Assembly (NCBI GenBank): GCA_023445495.1
Contig: JAEXLC010000218.1
Coordinates: 1 to 39,138 of the forward strand
Reading direction: 5' to 3'
DNA length: 39,138 nucleotides
DNA from: Pseudomonadota bacterium
Lineage (GTDB): Bacteria; Pseudomonadota; Alphaproteobacteria; Sphingomonadales; Sphingomonadaceae
Shown here: positions 7,652 through 15,380 of the stretch, one piece after another
Layout of the letters: each line of letters opens with the position of its first letter
Position numbering within the stretch: the stretch's first letter is position 1
Made by a program: the position numbers and the translations under genes
The notes under the pieces: generated by a model
The model's input: the letters and a program-made list of their open reading frames with translations, nothing else
Databases searched by the model: none
Told to the model about the DNA's origin: nothing

Positions 7652-9666
7652 TCTGCGGCCTCTGCGAAGTCTTCGCCGTGGATCAGTTCGGCCGAGCAGC
7701 GCTGCATGGTCGGCGAGGCACGGCAGATGGCGTTGGTGAGATAGAAATCGGCGACGGCATAGCCGACCGGGCCCGATGCCTTGGCGGCGAGCTTCGGCGG
7801 CGAGAATTCGTAGCCGGCCAGGCCTTCCTGGCCCAGCGCCGGCACTTCGCTCGCCATCTGGGCGCGCAGCTGCTCGAAATTGTCGAACGGCAACGTGTGG
7901 CCCAGGCGGTCCGAAAGCGCGCGCAGGATCGTCCAGTCCTCGCGGGCATCGCCCGGCGCGAACACGGCACGGTCGGCACGCTGCACGCGGCCTTCCAGGT
8001 TCACATAGGTGCCCGGCTTCTCGGCATAGGTCGCGCCCGGCAGGATGACGTCGGCATGATGCGCGCCATTGTCGCCGTGATGGCCGACATAGACCTTGAA
8101 GCTGTCCTTGAAGCCTTCGAAGTTCACTTCGTCGGCGCCGAGGAAGAAAGCGAGCTTGGGTGCAGCCGCGACGATATCCGCGATGCCGCCCTTCTGGGCA
8201 TAACCGAGCATCAGCCCGCCCATGCGCGCAGCGGCGGTGTGGACGACGTTGAAGCCGTTCCAGGCCGCATCGGTCTCGGTAGCCGCGCGCTGGAAGGCCG
8301 AAGCCATGGCGAGCGTGGCGCCCTGCCCTTCCTTGAGCGCGGCCGGGCCGACGATCAGGACGGGCTTCTTCGCCGCGTCGATCGCTTCCGCGGCCGAAGC
8401 CGGCAGCTTGGCCAGCAGACCTAGGTCGTTACCAAGCCACTCAACCTTGTAGGTCAGGTCGGTCTCTTCGCCGATCGCGAAGACCTTCGCGCCCTTCTTG
8501 ATCGCCTTGCGGATGCGGGTGTTGATCAGCGGGGCTTCGAAACGCAGGTTCGAGCCGACCAGCAGGATCGCGTCCGCTTCCTCGATGCCGGCGATGGTCG
8601 TGTTGAACGCCACCGAGCCGAGGTTCGACACGTCATAGGACAGGCCGGTCTGGCGCCCTTCGAGCAGGTCCGAACCCAGCGCCTTCACCAGCGCCTTGGC
8701 CGCGAACATGGTCTCGCAATCGACCAGGTCGCCGGCAATCGCGGCAACGCTCGAGCCGGCTGCCTTGGCGGCCACGGCAATCGCGTCGAACGCTTCGTCC
8801 CAGCTCGCTTCGACCAGCTTGCCGTCCTTGCGGACATAGGGCTTGTCGAGACGGCGGCGGACCAGCGCGTCAACGTGATAGCGGGTCTTGTCGTGCGCCC
8901 ACTCTTCGTTGACGTCTTCGTTGATCCGCGGAAGCACGCGCATCACCTGACGGCCACGGCTGTCGAGGCGGATGTTGGTGCCGACGGCGTCCATCACGTC
9001 GATCGAGAGGTTCTTCTTGAGCTCCCACGAGCGATATTCGAAGGCGACCGGCTTGTGGGTCAGCGCGCCGACCGGGCAGAGGTCGGCGACGTTGCCCGAG
9101 AGCTCGCTCTTGAACGCCTTCTCGAGGTACGTCGTGATCTGCATGTTCTCGCCGCGATAAATCGCGCCGATATCCTCCACGCCGGCCACTTCCTCGCCGA
9201 AGCGAACGCAGCGGGTGCACTGGATGCAGCGGGTCATGATCGTCTTGATGATCGGACCCATGTACTTCTCGGTCACCGCGCGCTTGTTTTCGGTGTAGCG
9301 CGAGTGGCCGCGACCATAAGCGACCGACTGGTCCTGCAGGTCGCACTCGCCGCCCTGATCGCAGATCGGGCAGTCGAGCGGGTGATTGATCAGCAGGAAC
9401 TCCATCACGCCCTCGCGCGCGGCCTTCACCATCGCGCTGTCGGTGCGGATTTCCTGATTGTCGGCGGCCGGAAGCGCGCACGAAGCCTGGGGCTTGGGCG
9501 GCCCGGGCTTCACCTCGACGAGGCACATGCGGCAGTTGCCGGCGATCGACAGGCGCTCATGATAGCAGAAGCGCGGGATTTCCTTGCCGGCGGCCTCGCA
9601 GGCCTGAAGCACGGTGGCGCCCGCGGGCACCTCGACTTCGATACCGTCTACCGTAAGCTTGGGCAT
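7648..9666 (-). CDS. nuoG: NADH-quinone oxidoreductase subunit G
   Basis: This is the large iron–sulfur subunit of the peripheral arm, 672 residues from the MPKLTVDGIEVEVP start. The N-terminal [2Fe-2S] domain has Cys at about 34, 45, 48 and 63. The His-Cys3 cluster ligands are H95, C99, C102 and C108; the next [4Fe-4S] uses C147, C150, C153 and C197. The remainder is a degenerate molybdopterin-oxidoreductase domain, as in other NuoG proteins. An open frame continues 84 codons upstream, but that part lies out of frame over nuoF and has no homology. The ATG at 9666 shares a base with the nuoF stop (TAATG), which fixes the start. Confidence 0.97.
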   Translation of the reverse strand: MPKLTVDGIEVEVPAGATVLQACEAAGKEIPRFCYHERLSIAGNCRMCLVEVKPGPPKPQASCALPAADNQEIRTDSAMVKAAREGVMEFLLINHPLDCPICDQGGECDLQDQSVAYGRGHSRYTENKRAVTEKYMGPIIKTIMTRCIQCTRCVRFGEEVAGVEDIGAIYRGENMQITTYLEKAFKSELSGNVADLCPVGALTHKPVAFEYRSWELKKNLSIDVMDAVGTNIRLDSRGRQVMRVLPRINEDVNEEWAHDKTRYHVDALVRRRLDKPYVRKDGKLVEASWDEAFDAIAVAAKAAGSSVAAIAGDLVDCETMFAAKALVKALGSDLLEGRQTGLSYDVSNLGSVAFNTTIAGIEEADAILLVGSNLRFEAPLINTRIRKAIKKGAKVFAIGEETDLTYKVEWLGNDLGLLAKLPASAAEAIDAAKKPVLIVGPAALKEGQGATLAMASAFQRAATETDAAWNGFNVVHTAAARMGGLMLGYAQKGGIADIVAAAPKLAFFLGADEVNFEGFKDSFKVYVGHHGDNGAHHADVILPGATYAEKPGTYVNLEGRVQRADRAVFAPGDAREDWTILRALSDRLGHTLPFDNFEQLRAQMASEVPALGQEGLAGYEFSPPKLAAKASGPVGYAVADFYLTNAICRASPTMQRCSAELIHGEDFAEAAE

Positions 9667-10964
9667 TACTCTGCTGCCTCTTGCATGCCGTTGCCGGCCT
9701 GTCGTTCGTTGATCCGCCGCTCGATCTCGGGGCGGAAATGGCGGATCAGGCCCTGGATCGGCCACGCGGCGGCATCGCCGAGCGCACAGATCGTGTGGCC
9801 CTCCACCTGCTTGGTGACCTGCTGCAGCGTGTCGATCTCGCTGATGTCGGCGTCGCCGGTGCGCAGGCGCTCCATCACGCGCCACATCCAGCCGGTGCCT
9901 TCGCGGCACGGCGTGCACTGGCCGCAGCTCTCATGCTTGTAGAAATAGCTGAGGCGGCTGATCGCGCGGACAATGTCGGTCGACTTGTCCATTACGATGA
10001 TCGCCGCGGTGCCGAGGCCCGAGCCAAGCGCGCGCAGGCCATCGAAATCCATCGGGCAGTCCATGATCTGGGCTGCCGGCACCAGCGGCACCGACGAACC
10101 GCCCGGAATCACCGCGAGGAGGTTGTCCCAGCCGCCACGGATGCCGCCGCAATGCTTCTCGATCAGCTCGCGGAACGGGATCGACATGGCTTCTTCGACC
10201 ACGCACGGCTTCTCGACATGGCCCGAAATCTGGAAGAGCTTGGTGCCGCGATTGTTCTCGTTGCCGAAGCTCGAGAACCACTCGGGACCACGCCGCAGGA
10301 TCGTCGGGACGACCGCGATCGACTCGACATTGTTCACCGTGGTCGGGCAGCCATAAAGGCCCGCGCCCGCCGGGAACGGCGGCTTCAGGCGAGGCTGGCC
10401 CTTCTTGCCCTCGAGGCTCTCGAGCATCGCGGTCTCTTCGCCGCAGATATACGCGCCGGCGCCGCGGTGGACGAACACGTCGAAGTCATAGCCCGACTTG
10501 CACGCATTCTTGCCGAGCAGGCCGGCGTCATACGCCTCCTTCACGGCCGCGAACAGCGTCTCGGCCTCACGGATATATTCGCCGCGGATGTAGATATACG
10601 CCGCACGCGCGCGCATCGCGAAGCCGGCGACCAGCGCGCCTTCGATCAGCTTGTGCGGATCGTGGCGGATGATCTCGCGGTCCTTGCACGAGCCCGGCTC
10701 GGATTCGTCGGCGTTGATCACCAGGAAGTTCGGCCGGTCCGGGCGCGGTTCCTTGGGCATGAAGCTCCACTTCATGCCGGTCGGGAAGCCCGCGCCGCCG
10801 CGGCCGCGCAGGCCCGATGCCTTGATCTTGTCGATGATGGCGTCCTGGCCGATCGACATCAGATCCTTGGTGTTGTCCCAATCGCCGCGCTTCTGGGCAG
10901 CCGGCAGGTTCCACGGCTGGAAGCCGTAGACATTGGTGAAGATGCGGTCCTTATCCGCGAGCAT
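9666..10964 (-). CDS. nuoF: NADH-quinone oxidoreductase subunit F (NADH/FMN site)
   Basis: This subunit binds NADH and FMN and carries cluster N3, the entry point for electrons. It has 432 residues. Visible motifs are the glycine-rich nucleotide-binding GLRGRGGAGFPTGMKWSF near residue 53, the FMN region with YICGEETAMLESLEG, and the ESCGQCTPCREGTGW [4Fe-4S] motif near residue 345. The length equals that of mitochondrial-type NuoF. Its ATG follows directly, with no gap, after the TAG of the 57-codon ORF upstream. Confidence 0.98.
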   Translation of the reverse strand: MLADKDRIFTNVYGFQPWNLPAAQKRGDWDNTKDLMSIGQDAIIDKIKASGLRGRGGAGFPTGMKWSFMPKEPRPDRPNFLVINADESEPGSCKDREIIRHDPHKLIEGALVAGFAMRARAAYIYIRGEYIREAETLFAAVKEAYDAGLLGKNACKSGYDFDVFVHRGAGAYICGEETAMLESLEGKKGQPRLKPPFPAGAGLYGCPTTVNNVESIAVVPTILRRGPEWFSSFGNENNRGTKLFQISGHVEKPCVVEEAMSIPFRELIEKHCGGIRGGWDNLLAVIPGGSSVPLVPAAQIMDCPMDFDGLRALGSGLGTAAIIVMDKSTDIVRAISRLSYFYKHESCGQCTPCREGTGWMWRVMERLRTGDADISEIDTLQQVTKQVEGHTICALGDAAAWPIQGLIRHFRPEIERRINERQAGNGMQEAAE

Positions 10965-11138
10965 CTATCGACCCTTCCCCACCATGTTCTGAATGAAAAT
11001 ATATGCGAGCACGGCCAGGCCGAGCACGATCGCGATGCCGACCAGCTTGAACGCCAGCTTGAGCGCCCAGCCGAGCACGACGATGCCGCCGATGATCGCG
11101 AGGATGACGAAGACGAGGTTCTTGGTCTCCGCCTTCAT
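10965..11138 (-). CDS. Small membrane protein of unknown function inside the nuo operon (57 aa)
   Basis: This ORF encodes 57 residues beginning MKAETKNLVFVILAIIGG and ending NMVGKGR. It has two closely spaced hydrophobic stretches (about residues 8-23 and 32-50) separated by a short segment with two lysines, so it could be a two-helix hairpin or one long helix. It is bracketed tightly: its ATG shares one base with the nuoE stop (TGATG), and its TAG is followed immediately by the nuoF ATG. That layout, sense strand and lack of internal stops make a real gene likely. I recognise no family. It could be an accessory or assembly factor for complex I, but that is inference from position only. Confidence 0.8.
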   Translation of the reverse strand: MKAETKNLVFVILAIIGGIVVLGWALKLAFKLVGIAIVLGLAVLAYIFIQNMVGKGR

Positions 11139-11806
11139 CACCATTCGCCCCGATAATCGTGGTTCTCGGTGACCATCGCGGCCAGGTTGGTCGGCGCGCC
11201 AAGCGGCTCGACCGTGTGGCGCCCGGGCTCCTGCGTGCCGGGCTTGGGGCTTCCGCCCTTCGCCAGCGCGTCGAGGATCGTCAGCGTGCGATCATAGGTG
11301 AGATCTTCGAAGTTATCGTCGTTGATCTGCACCATCGGCGCCGAGGAGCAATTGCCCATGCACTCGACCTCGGTGAGCGTAAACAGGCCGTCCTCGGTGG
11401 TGTGGCCCTTCTTGAGCCCACGCGCCTTGCACGCCGCCATCACGTCGTCCGACCCGCGCAGCATGCACGGCGTCGTGCCGCAGACCTGCACATGGTAGCG
11501 GCCGACCGGCACCAGGTTGAACATGGTGTAGAAGGTCGCGACCTCGAACACGCGAATATACGGCATGTCGAGCTGCTTCGCGATGAACTCGATCACCGGG
11601 ATCGGCAGCCAGCCCTGGGTATTGGTCTCGGCGCCGACCTGGCGCTGGGCGAGATCCAGATACGGGATGGTGCACGACATCTGCCGGCCCGCGGGATAGC
11701 GGCCCATGATCTCGCGTGCCTTGTCGGCATTCTCCGGCGTCCACTGGAAATTGCCCCAGCGCGCGCGGACCTCCGCTTCATCGGGGAGTGCGGGTGCGTC
11801 AGCCAT
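11138..11806 (-). CDS. nuoE: NADH-quinone oxidoreductase subunit E ([2Fe-2S])
   Basis: This is the peripheral-arm subunit carrying cluster N1a, partner of NuoF. It has 222 residues from the MADAPALPDEAEVRARWG start. The thioredoxin-like [2Fe-2S] domain has ligands at about C109, C114, C149 and C153 (CGTTPC and CMGNC). About 45 C-terminal residues beyond the domain are polar, as in mitochondrial and alphaproteobacterial homologues. The frame stays open far upstream, over the NTF2-like gene and nuoD. However, the ATG at 11806 overlaps the preceding stop (TAATG) and fits the family N-terminus. Confidence 0.96.
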   Translation of the reverse strand: MADAPALPDEAEVRARWGNFQWTPENADKAREIMGRYPAGRQMSCTIPYLDLAQRQVGAETNTQGWLPIPVIEFIAKQLDMPYIRVFEVATFYTMFNLVPVGRYHVQVCGTTPCMLRGSDDVMAACKARGLKKGHTTEDGLFTLTEVECMGNCSSAPMVQINDDNFEDLTYDRTLTILDALAKGGSPKPGTQEPGRHTVEPLGAPTNLAAMVTENHDYRGEW

Positions 11807-12144
11807 TAACGAATGAACTCCACACGATCGACCTTGCCGTCGGCGAAGGAATAGATCGACATAACTTCGAACGGATCGCTCTCGGGCGACCGCGCCACCT
11901 TCTCGTGCAGGACGACGGTGTCGCCCAGCGCATAGCTGGTCAGGATCTCGGCGCGGTTCTGCGGGAACTCGGCGAACATCGCCTTCAGCCCCGAGCGCAC
12001 GCCTTCCTTGCCCTCGCGCAGCACTGCACCGCGATAGCCTGCCTCGCAGGCACCGTCGGTCATCAGCTCGACATAGGCGTCGGCATCCTGCGCATTGTAA
12101 TGCGCGATCATCTGATGCGTGATGGCGATACGGTCGGCGCTCAC
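11806..12144 (-). CDS. NTF2/SnoaL-like domain protein inside the nuo operon
   Basis: This protein of 112 residues looks like an NTF2-like alpha+beta cone: N-terminal helices (ITHQMIAHYNAQDADAYVELM), a middle strand region, and a C-terminal hairpin ending YSFADGKVDRVEFIR, typical of SnoaL-like proteins. Such folds bind small hydrophobic ligands or act as enzymes or scaffolds, and the sequence alone does not say which. I chose the GTG at 12144: it overlaps the nuoD stop as GTGA and has GGGGAG eight bases upstream. A GTG at 12153 is an alternative. Its stop shares a base with the nuoE ATG. It is not a known complex I subunit. Confidence 0.85.
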   Translation of the reverse strand: MSADRIAITHQMIAHYNAQDADAYVELMTDGACEAGYRGAVLREGKEGVRSGLKAMFAEFPQNRAEILTSYALGDTVVLHEKVARSPESDPFEVMSIYSFADGKVDRVEFIR

Positions 12145-13376
12145 CGGTCGCACTCCCCGAACACGATGTCGAGCGCGCCCAGGATGGCGGTGATGTCGGC
12201 GAGCATATGGCCCTTCGACATGAAGTCCATCGCCTGGAGATGGCTGAACGCCGTCGGGCGGATCTTGCAGCGATACGGCTTGTTGGTGCCGTCCGAGACC
12301 AGATACACGCCGAACTCGCCCTTCGGGCTCTCGGTCGCGACATACACTTCGCCGGCAGGCACGTGATAGCCTTCGGAGAAGAGCTTGAAGTGGTGGATCA
12401 GCGCTTCCATCGACTGCTTCATCTCACCGCGACGGGGCGGCGCGACCTTGCGATCGAGTGTGAGCACGGGGCCTTCCGGCATCTGCTGGAGGCACTGCTT
12501 CATGATGCGCGCGGACTGATAGACTTCCTCGACGCGGACCATGAACCGGTCATAGCAGTCGCCGCGGGTGCCGACCGGCACCTCGAAGTCCATGCGGTCA
12601 TACACGTCGTACGGCTGCGACTTGCGCAGATCCCACGGAATGCCGGCGCCGCGGATCATCGGACCCGAGAAGCCCCAGGCCACCGCGTCCTCACGGCTCA
12701 CCACCGCGATGTCGACGTTGCGCTGCAGGAAGATGCGGTTCTCGGCCACCAGGCTGATCGCATCCCCGAACAGGCGCGGCAGGCGGGTGTCGAGCCATTC
12801 CGCGATGTCGGTCAGCAGCTTGAGCGGCACGTCCTGGCGGACGCCACCCACGCGGAAATAGTTCGAGTGCATGCGGGCGCCGCTCGCACGCTCGAAGAAG
12901 TTCAGGCAGTCCTCGCGGATCTCGAACATCCACAGGTTCGGCGTCATCGCGCCGACGTCCATCACGTGCGAGCCGAGGTTCAGCATGTGATTGCAGATGC
13001 GGGTCAGCTCGGCGAAGAACACGCGGAGATACTGGCCGCGCAGCGGAACCTCGAGGTCGAGCAGCTTCTCGACCGCCAGCACATAGCTGTATTCCATGCC
13101 CAGCGGCGAGCAGTAATCGAGACGATCGAAATACGGCAGCGCCTGGGTGTAGGTCTTGTACTCGATCAGCTTCTCGGTGCCGCGGTGGAGCAGGCCCACA
13201 TGCGGATCGACGCGCTCGATGATCTCGCCGTCCAGCTCGGTCACCAGGCGCAGCACGCCGTGCGCCGCCGGGTGCTGCGGGCCGAAGTTGATCGTGTAGT
13301 TCGCGATCTCCGTGTCGCCCTTCTCCGGCTTGCCGCCGTCGATGACGCCTTCGATCTCGTCGAGATAATCAGCCAT
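12141..13376 (-). CDS. nuoD: NADH-quinone oxidoreductase subunit D
   Basis: This 49-kDa-type subunit, 411 residues, forms the quinone-reduction site together with NuoB. The conserved N-terminal INFGPQHPAAHGVLRLV loop contains the quinone-site histidine. FDRLDYCSPLGMEYSY, with the tyrosine that hydrogen-bonds quinone, lies around residues 84-99. The C-terminal GTNKPYRCKIRPTAFSHLQAMD segment is also typical. NuoC and NuoD are separate genes here, unlike the fused nuoCD of E. coli. The ATG shares one base with the nuoC stop. Confidence 0.98.
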   Translation of the reverse strand: MADYLDEIEGVIDGGKPEKGDTEIANYTINFGPQHPAAHGVLRLVTELDGEIIERVDPHVGLLHRGTEKLIEYKTYTQALPYFDRLDYCSPLGMEYSYVLAVEKLLDLEVPLRGQYLRVFFAELTRICNHMLNLGSHVMDVGAMTPNLWMFEIREDCLNFFERASGARMHSNYFRVGGVRQDVPLKLLTDIAEWLDTRLPRLFGDAISLVAENRIFLQRNVDIAVVSREDAVAWGFSGPMIRGAGIPWDLRKSQPYDVYDRMDFEVPVGTRGDCYDRFMVRVEEVYQSARIMKQCLQQMPEGPVLTLDRKVAPPRRGEMKQSMEALIHHFKLFSEGYHVPAGEVYVATESPKGEFGVYLVSDGTNKPYRCKIRPTAFSHLQAMDFMSKGHMLADITAILGALDIVFGECDR

Positions 13377-14296
13377 TACGCTTCACCCTCCGGCGCCTTC
13401 TTGACGCGCGGCTTGCGAGGTTTCTTTTCGGCGGGCTCGGGGCCGGCCTCGGGACCCGACTTGCCCGCGCCGGTGTCGGCGGTGCTGTCGCTGGTCTTCG
13501 GCTTAGTCACCTTCGCCTTGGTCGGCTTGGCCGCCGGAGCCGGCTTGCGGATCTCGTCGGCGGTCAGCGGAGTCGGCGCACCCTTTGCCTCGGGCTGCGG
13601 CGCGACGGCCGGAGCGGGCGCGGGAGCCGGCTTCGCAGCAGGCGCAGGCGGCGGGGCCGGCGGCGTGGGCGCGACATACTTCTCGTCGCCCGGCAGGATA
13701 TATTCGGCACCTTCCCACGGGCTCATGAAGTCGAAGGTGCGGAAGTCCTGGGCCAGCGTGACGGGCTCATAGACCACGCGCTTCGCTTCCTCGGAGTAGC
13801 GCAGCTCGACAAAGCCGGTCAGCGGGAAGTCCTTGCGCTGCGGGTGCCCGACGAAACCATAGTCCGTCAGGATGCGGCGCAGGTCGGTGTTGCCCGAGAA
13901 GAGCACGCCGTACATGTCGTACACTTCGCGCTCGAGCCAGCCGGCGACCGGCCAGATACCGGTGACCGAAGGAACAGCCTGCTCCTCGTCGGTGATCGCC
14001 TTCACCTTGATGCGGTGGTTCCGCGTCAGGCTGAGCAGGCAATAGACCACTTCGAAGCGATCGGCGCGTTCCGGATAATCGACACCGGCGATTTCCATGA
14101 GCTGCTGAAACTCAAGGCCGGGCGTGTCACGCAGCAACGTCATGCCCTCGACCACGCGGGCGCGGTCGAGCGTCAGGTTCACTTCGCCGACCTTGTCCTC
14201 GGCGTGCACCAGGATGTCACCAAGCGCGGCCTTCGCCGCCTCGATCACGCCCTCGTTCGACGCGAAGCGCGGCGCGGAAGTCTTCACAGCGCTCAT
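13376..14296 (-). CDS. nuoC: NADH-quinone oxidoreductase subunit C with long low-complexity tail
   Basis: This 30-kDa-type subunit of the peripheral arm has 306 residues. The conserved domain ends near residue 205 and includes EREVYDMYGVLFSGNTDLRRI (about 122-142) and GHPQRKDFPLTGFVELRY. After it come about 100 residues dominated by Pro, Ala and Lys (13376-13675), first Pro/Ala repeats, then Lys-rich segments ending KKPRKPRVKKAPEGEA. Typical NuoC proteins of separate nuoC genes are about 200 residues, so the tail is extra and probably disordered and basic. The start overlaps the nuoB stop by 4 bases. Confidence 0.96.
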   Translation of the reverse strand: MSAVKTSAPRFASNEGVIEAAKAALGDILVHAEDKVGEVNLTLDRARVVEGMTLLRDTPGLEFQQLMEIAGVDYPERADRFEVVYCLLSLTRNHRIKVKAITDEEQAVPSVTGIWPVAGWLEREVYDMYGVLFSGNTDLRRILTDYGFVGHPQRKDFPLTGFVELRYSEEAKRVVYEPVTLAQDFRTFDFMSPWEGAEYILPGDEKYVAPTPPAPPPAPAAKPAPAPAPAVAPQPEAKGAPTPLTADEIRKPAPAAKPTKAKVTKPKTSDSTADTGAGKSGPEAGPEPAEKKPRKPRVKKAPEGEA

Positions 14297-14835
14297 CGTT
14301 CGATCGTCCCGACGCGGCGGATCTTACGCTGCAGCTGCATGATGCCATAGAGCAGCGCTTCGGCGGTCGGCGGGCAACCCGGGACATAGATGTCCACCGG
14401 CACGATCCGGTCGCAGCCGCGCACAACGCTGTAGCTATAGTGGTAATAGCCGCCGCCATTGGCGCACGAGCCCATCGAGATGACGTACTTCGGCTCCGAC
14501 ATCTGGTCATAGACCTTGCGGAGGGCCGGCGCCATCTTGTTGCACAGCGTGCCGGCGACGATCATCACGTCAGACTGGCGCGGCGAAGCGCGCGGCGCGG
14601 CGCCGAAGCGCTCCATGTCGTAGCGCGGCATGTTGACGTGGATCATCTCGACCGCGCAGCAGGCGAGACCGAAGGTCATCCACCACAGCGAGCCGGTGCG
14701 GGCCCACTGGAACAGCTCCTCGGTCGAGGTGACCAGGAAACCCTTGTCGCCGATCTCGGCATTGATGTCGTTCAGGAAGCCGACGTCCGGGAGGGTTCCC
14801 GGCGGGGGCGGCGTCGTGGTGAGCTCTACTCCCAT
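14293..14835 (-). CDS. nuoB: NADH-quinone oxidoreductase subunit B (cluster N2)
   Basis: This subunit, 180 residues, carries terminal cluster N2, which passes electrons to quinone. Its ligands are visible: the tandem cysteines in FGLACCAVEMIH, then the single cysteine in SMGSCANGGGYYHYS, then VPGCPPTAEALLYG. The short N-terminal leader is Thr/Pro-rich. The ATG at 14835 lies 10 bases inside nuoA and gives the usual length. The frame is open further upstream, but only as a shadow of nuoA. Confidence 0.98.
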   Translation of the reverse strand: MGVELTTTPPPPGTLPDVGFLNDINAEIGDKGFLVTSTEELFQWARTGSLWWMTFGLACCAVEMIHVNMPRYDMERFGAAPRASPRQSDVMIVAGTLCNKMAPALRKVYDQMSEPKYVISMGSCANGGGYYHYSYSVVRGCDRIVPVDIYVPGCPPTAEALLYGIMQLQRKIRRVGTIER

Positions 14836-15200
14836 TCGAGCGCTCCCTTCTTCCAGGCGTAGACGAGACCGAGCGTGAGCTCGGCGATGAAGATCATCAT
14901 CGAGATCCAGGCGGTCCAGCCCAGCGAGAAGACCGAGACGGCCCACGGGTACAGGAACGCAGCTTCGAGATCGAAGATGATGAACAGGATGGCGACGAGG
15001 TAGAAGCGCACGTCGAACTGGCTGCGCGAATCCTCGAATGCGGGGAAGCCGCACTCATATTCGCTGAGCTTTGCTTCCGTCGGCTTGTGCGAGCCCGTCA
15101 GCCGGCTGACCAGCATGGGCAGGAACACGAAGGCGCTGGAAAGCGCGAGGGCGACCCCGAGGAACAACAGGATCGGCAGATATTGTGACAGGTCGACCAA
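14826..15200 (-). CDS. nuoA: NADH-quinone oxidoreductase subunit A
   Basis: This is the first gene of the nuo operon, a small membrane subunit of 124 residues with three helices. The conserved loop YECGFPAFEDSRSQFDVRFY, with the quinone-channel cysteine, and the ILFIIFDLEAAFLYPWA helix are plain. No ATG or GTG fits. A TTG at 15200, with GAGAAGG just upstream, gives VDLSQYLPILLFLG as the natural N-terminus. A TTG start on the first gene may limit the expression of the operon. Confidence 0.95.
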   Translation of the reverse strand: MVDLSQYLPILLFLGVALALSSAFVFLPMLVSRLTGSHKPTEAKLSEYECGFPAFEDSRSQFDVRFYLVAILFIIFDLEAAFLYPWAVSVFSLGWTAWISMMIFIAELTLGLVYAWKKGALEWE

Positions 15201-15237
15201 TGGCCTTCTCTTCTCGCGACTGCGGAATCTGACGGGG

Positions 15238-15266
15238 GCTTTAGGACGATGAGCCGAGTGCGGCAA
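15238..15266 (-). promoter_or_regulatory. Candidate promoter of the nuo operon
   Basis: On the minus strand TTGCCG (15261-15266) and TAAAGC (15238-15243) are 17 bases apart. They would start transcription near 15231, about 30 bases before the nuoA TTG. Directly upstream of the -35 box is a small palindrome, GGGTTCTAACCC (15267-15278), which could be an operator. This is a match by eye only. Confidence 0.35.
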
Positions 15267-15319
15267 GGGTTCTAACCCCTGAGAATCACTCGCAATAAGT
15301 CCGCACGGAGCCCAAACGG

Positions 15320-15343
15320 AAAAACCCGGCAACGCGGCCGGGT
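15320..15343 (-). terminator. Intrinsic terminator after the inositol-monophosphatase gene
   Basis: On the minus strand a 7-bp perfect stem (ACCCGGC / GCCGGGT) with a 6-base loop is followed at once by a run of T residues (15320-15324). It lies about 40 bases after the stop of the gene at 15381-16196 and separates it from nuoA. Confidence 0.8.
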
Positions 15344-15380
15344 AAATCCTTTGAAATGCGATGTTTTACGGGACTGGCGC

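Noticed and set aside
11138..12343. nuoE extended to 401 residues
   Set aside because: The extra N-terminal part is an out-of-frame reading of the NTF2-like gene and nuoD. The ATG at 11806 matches the family start and overlaps the previous stop.
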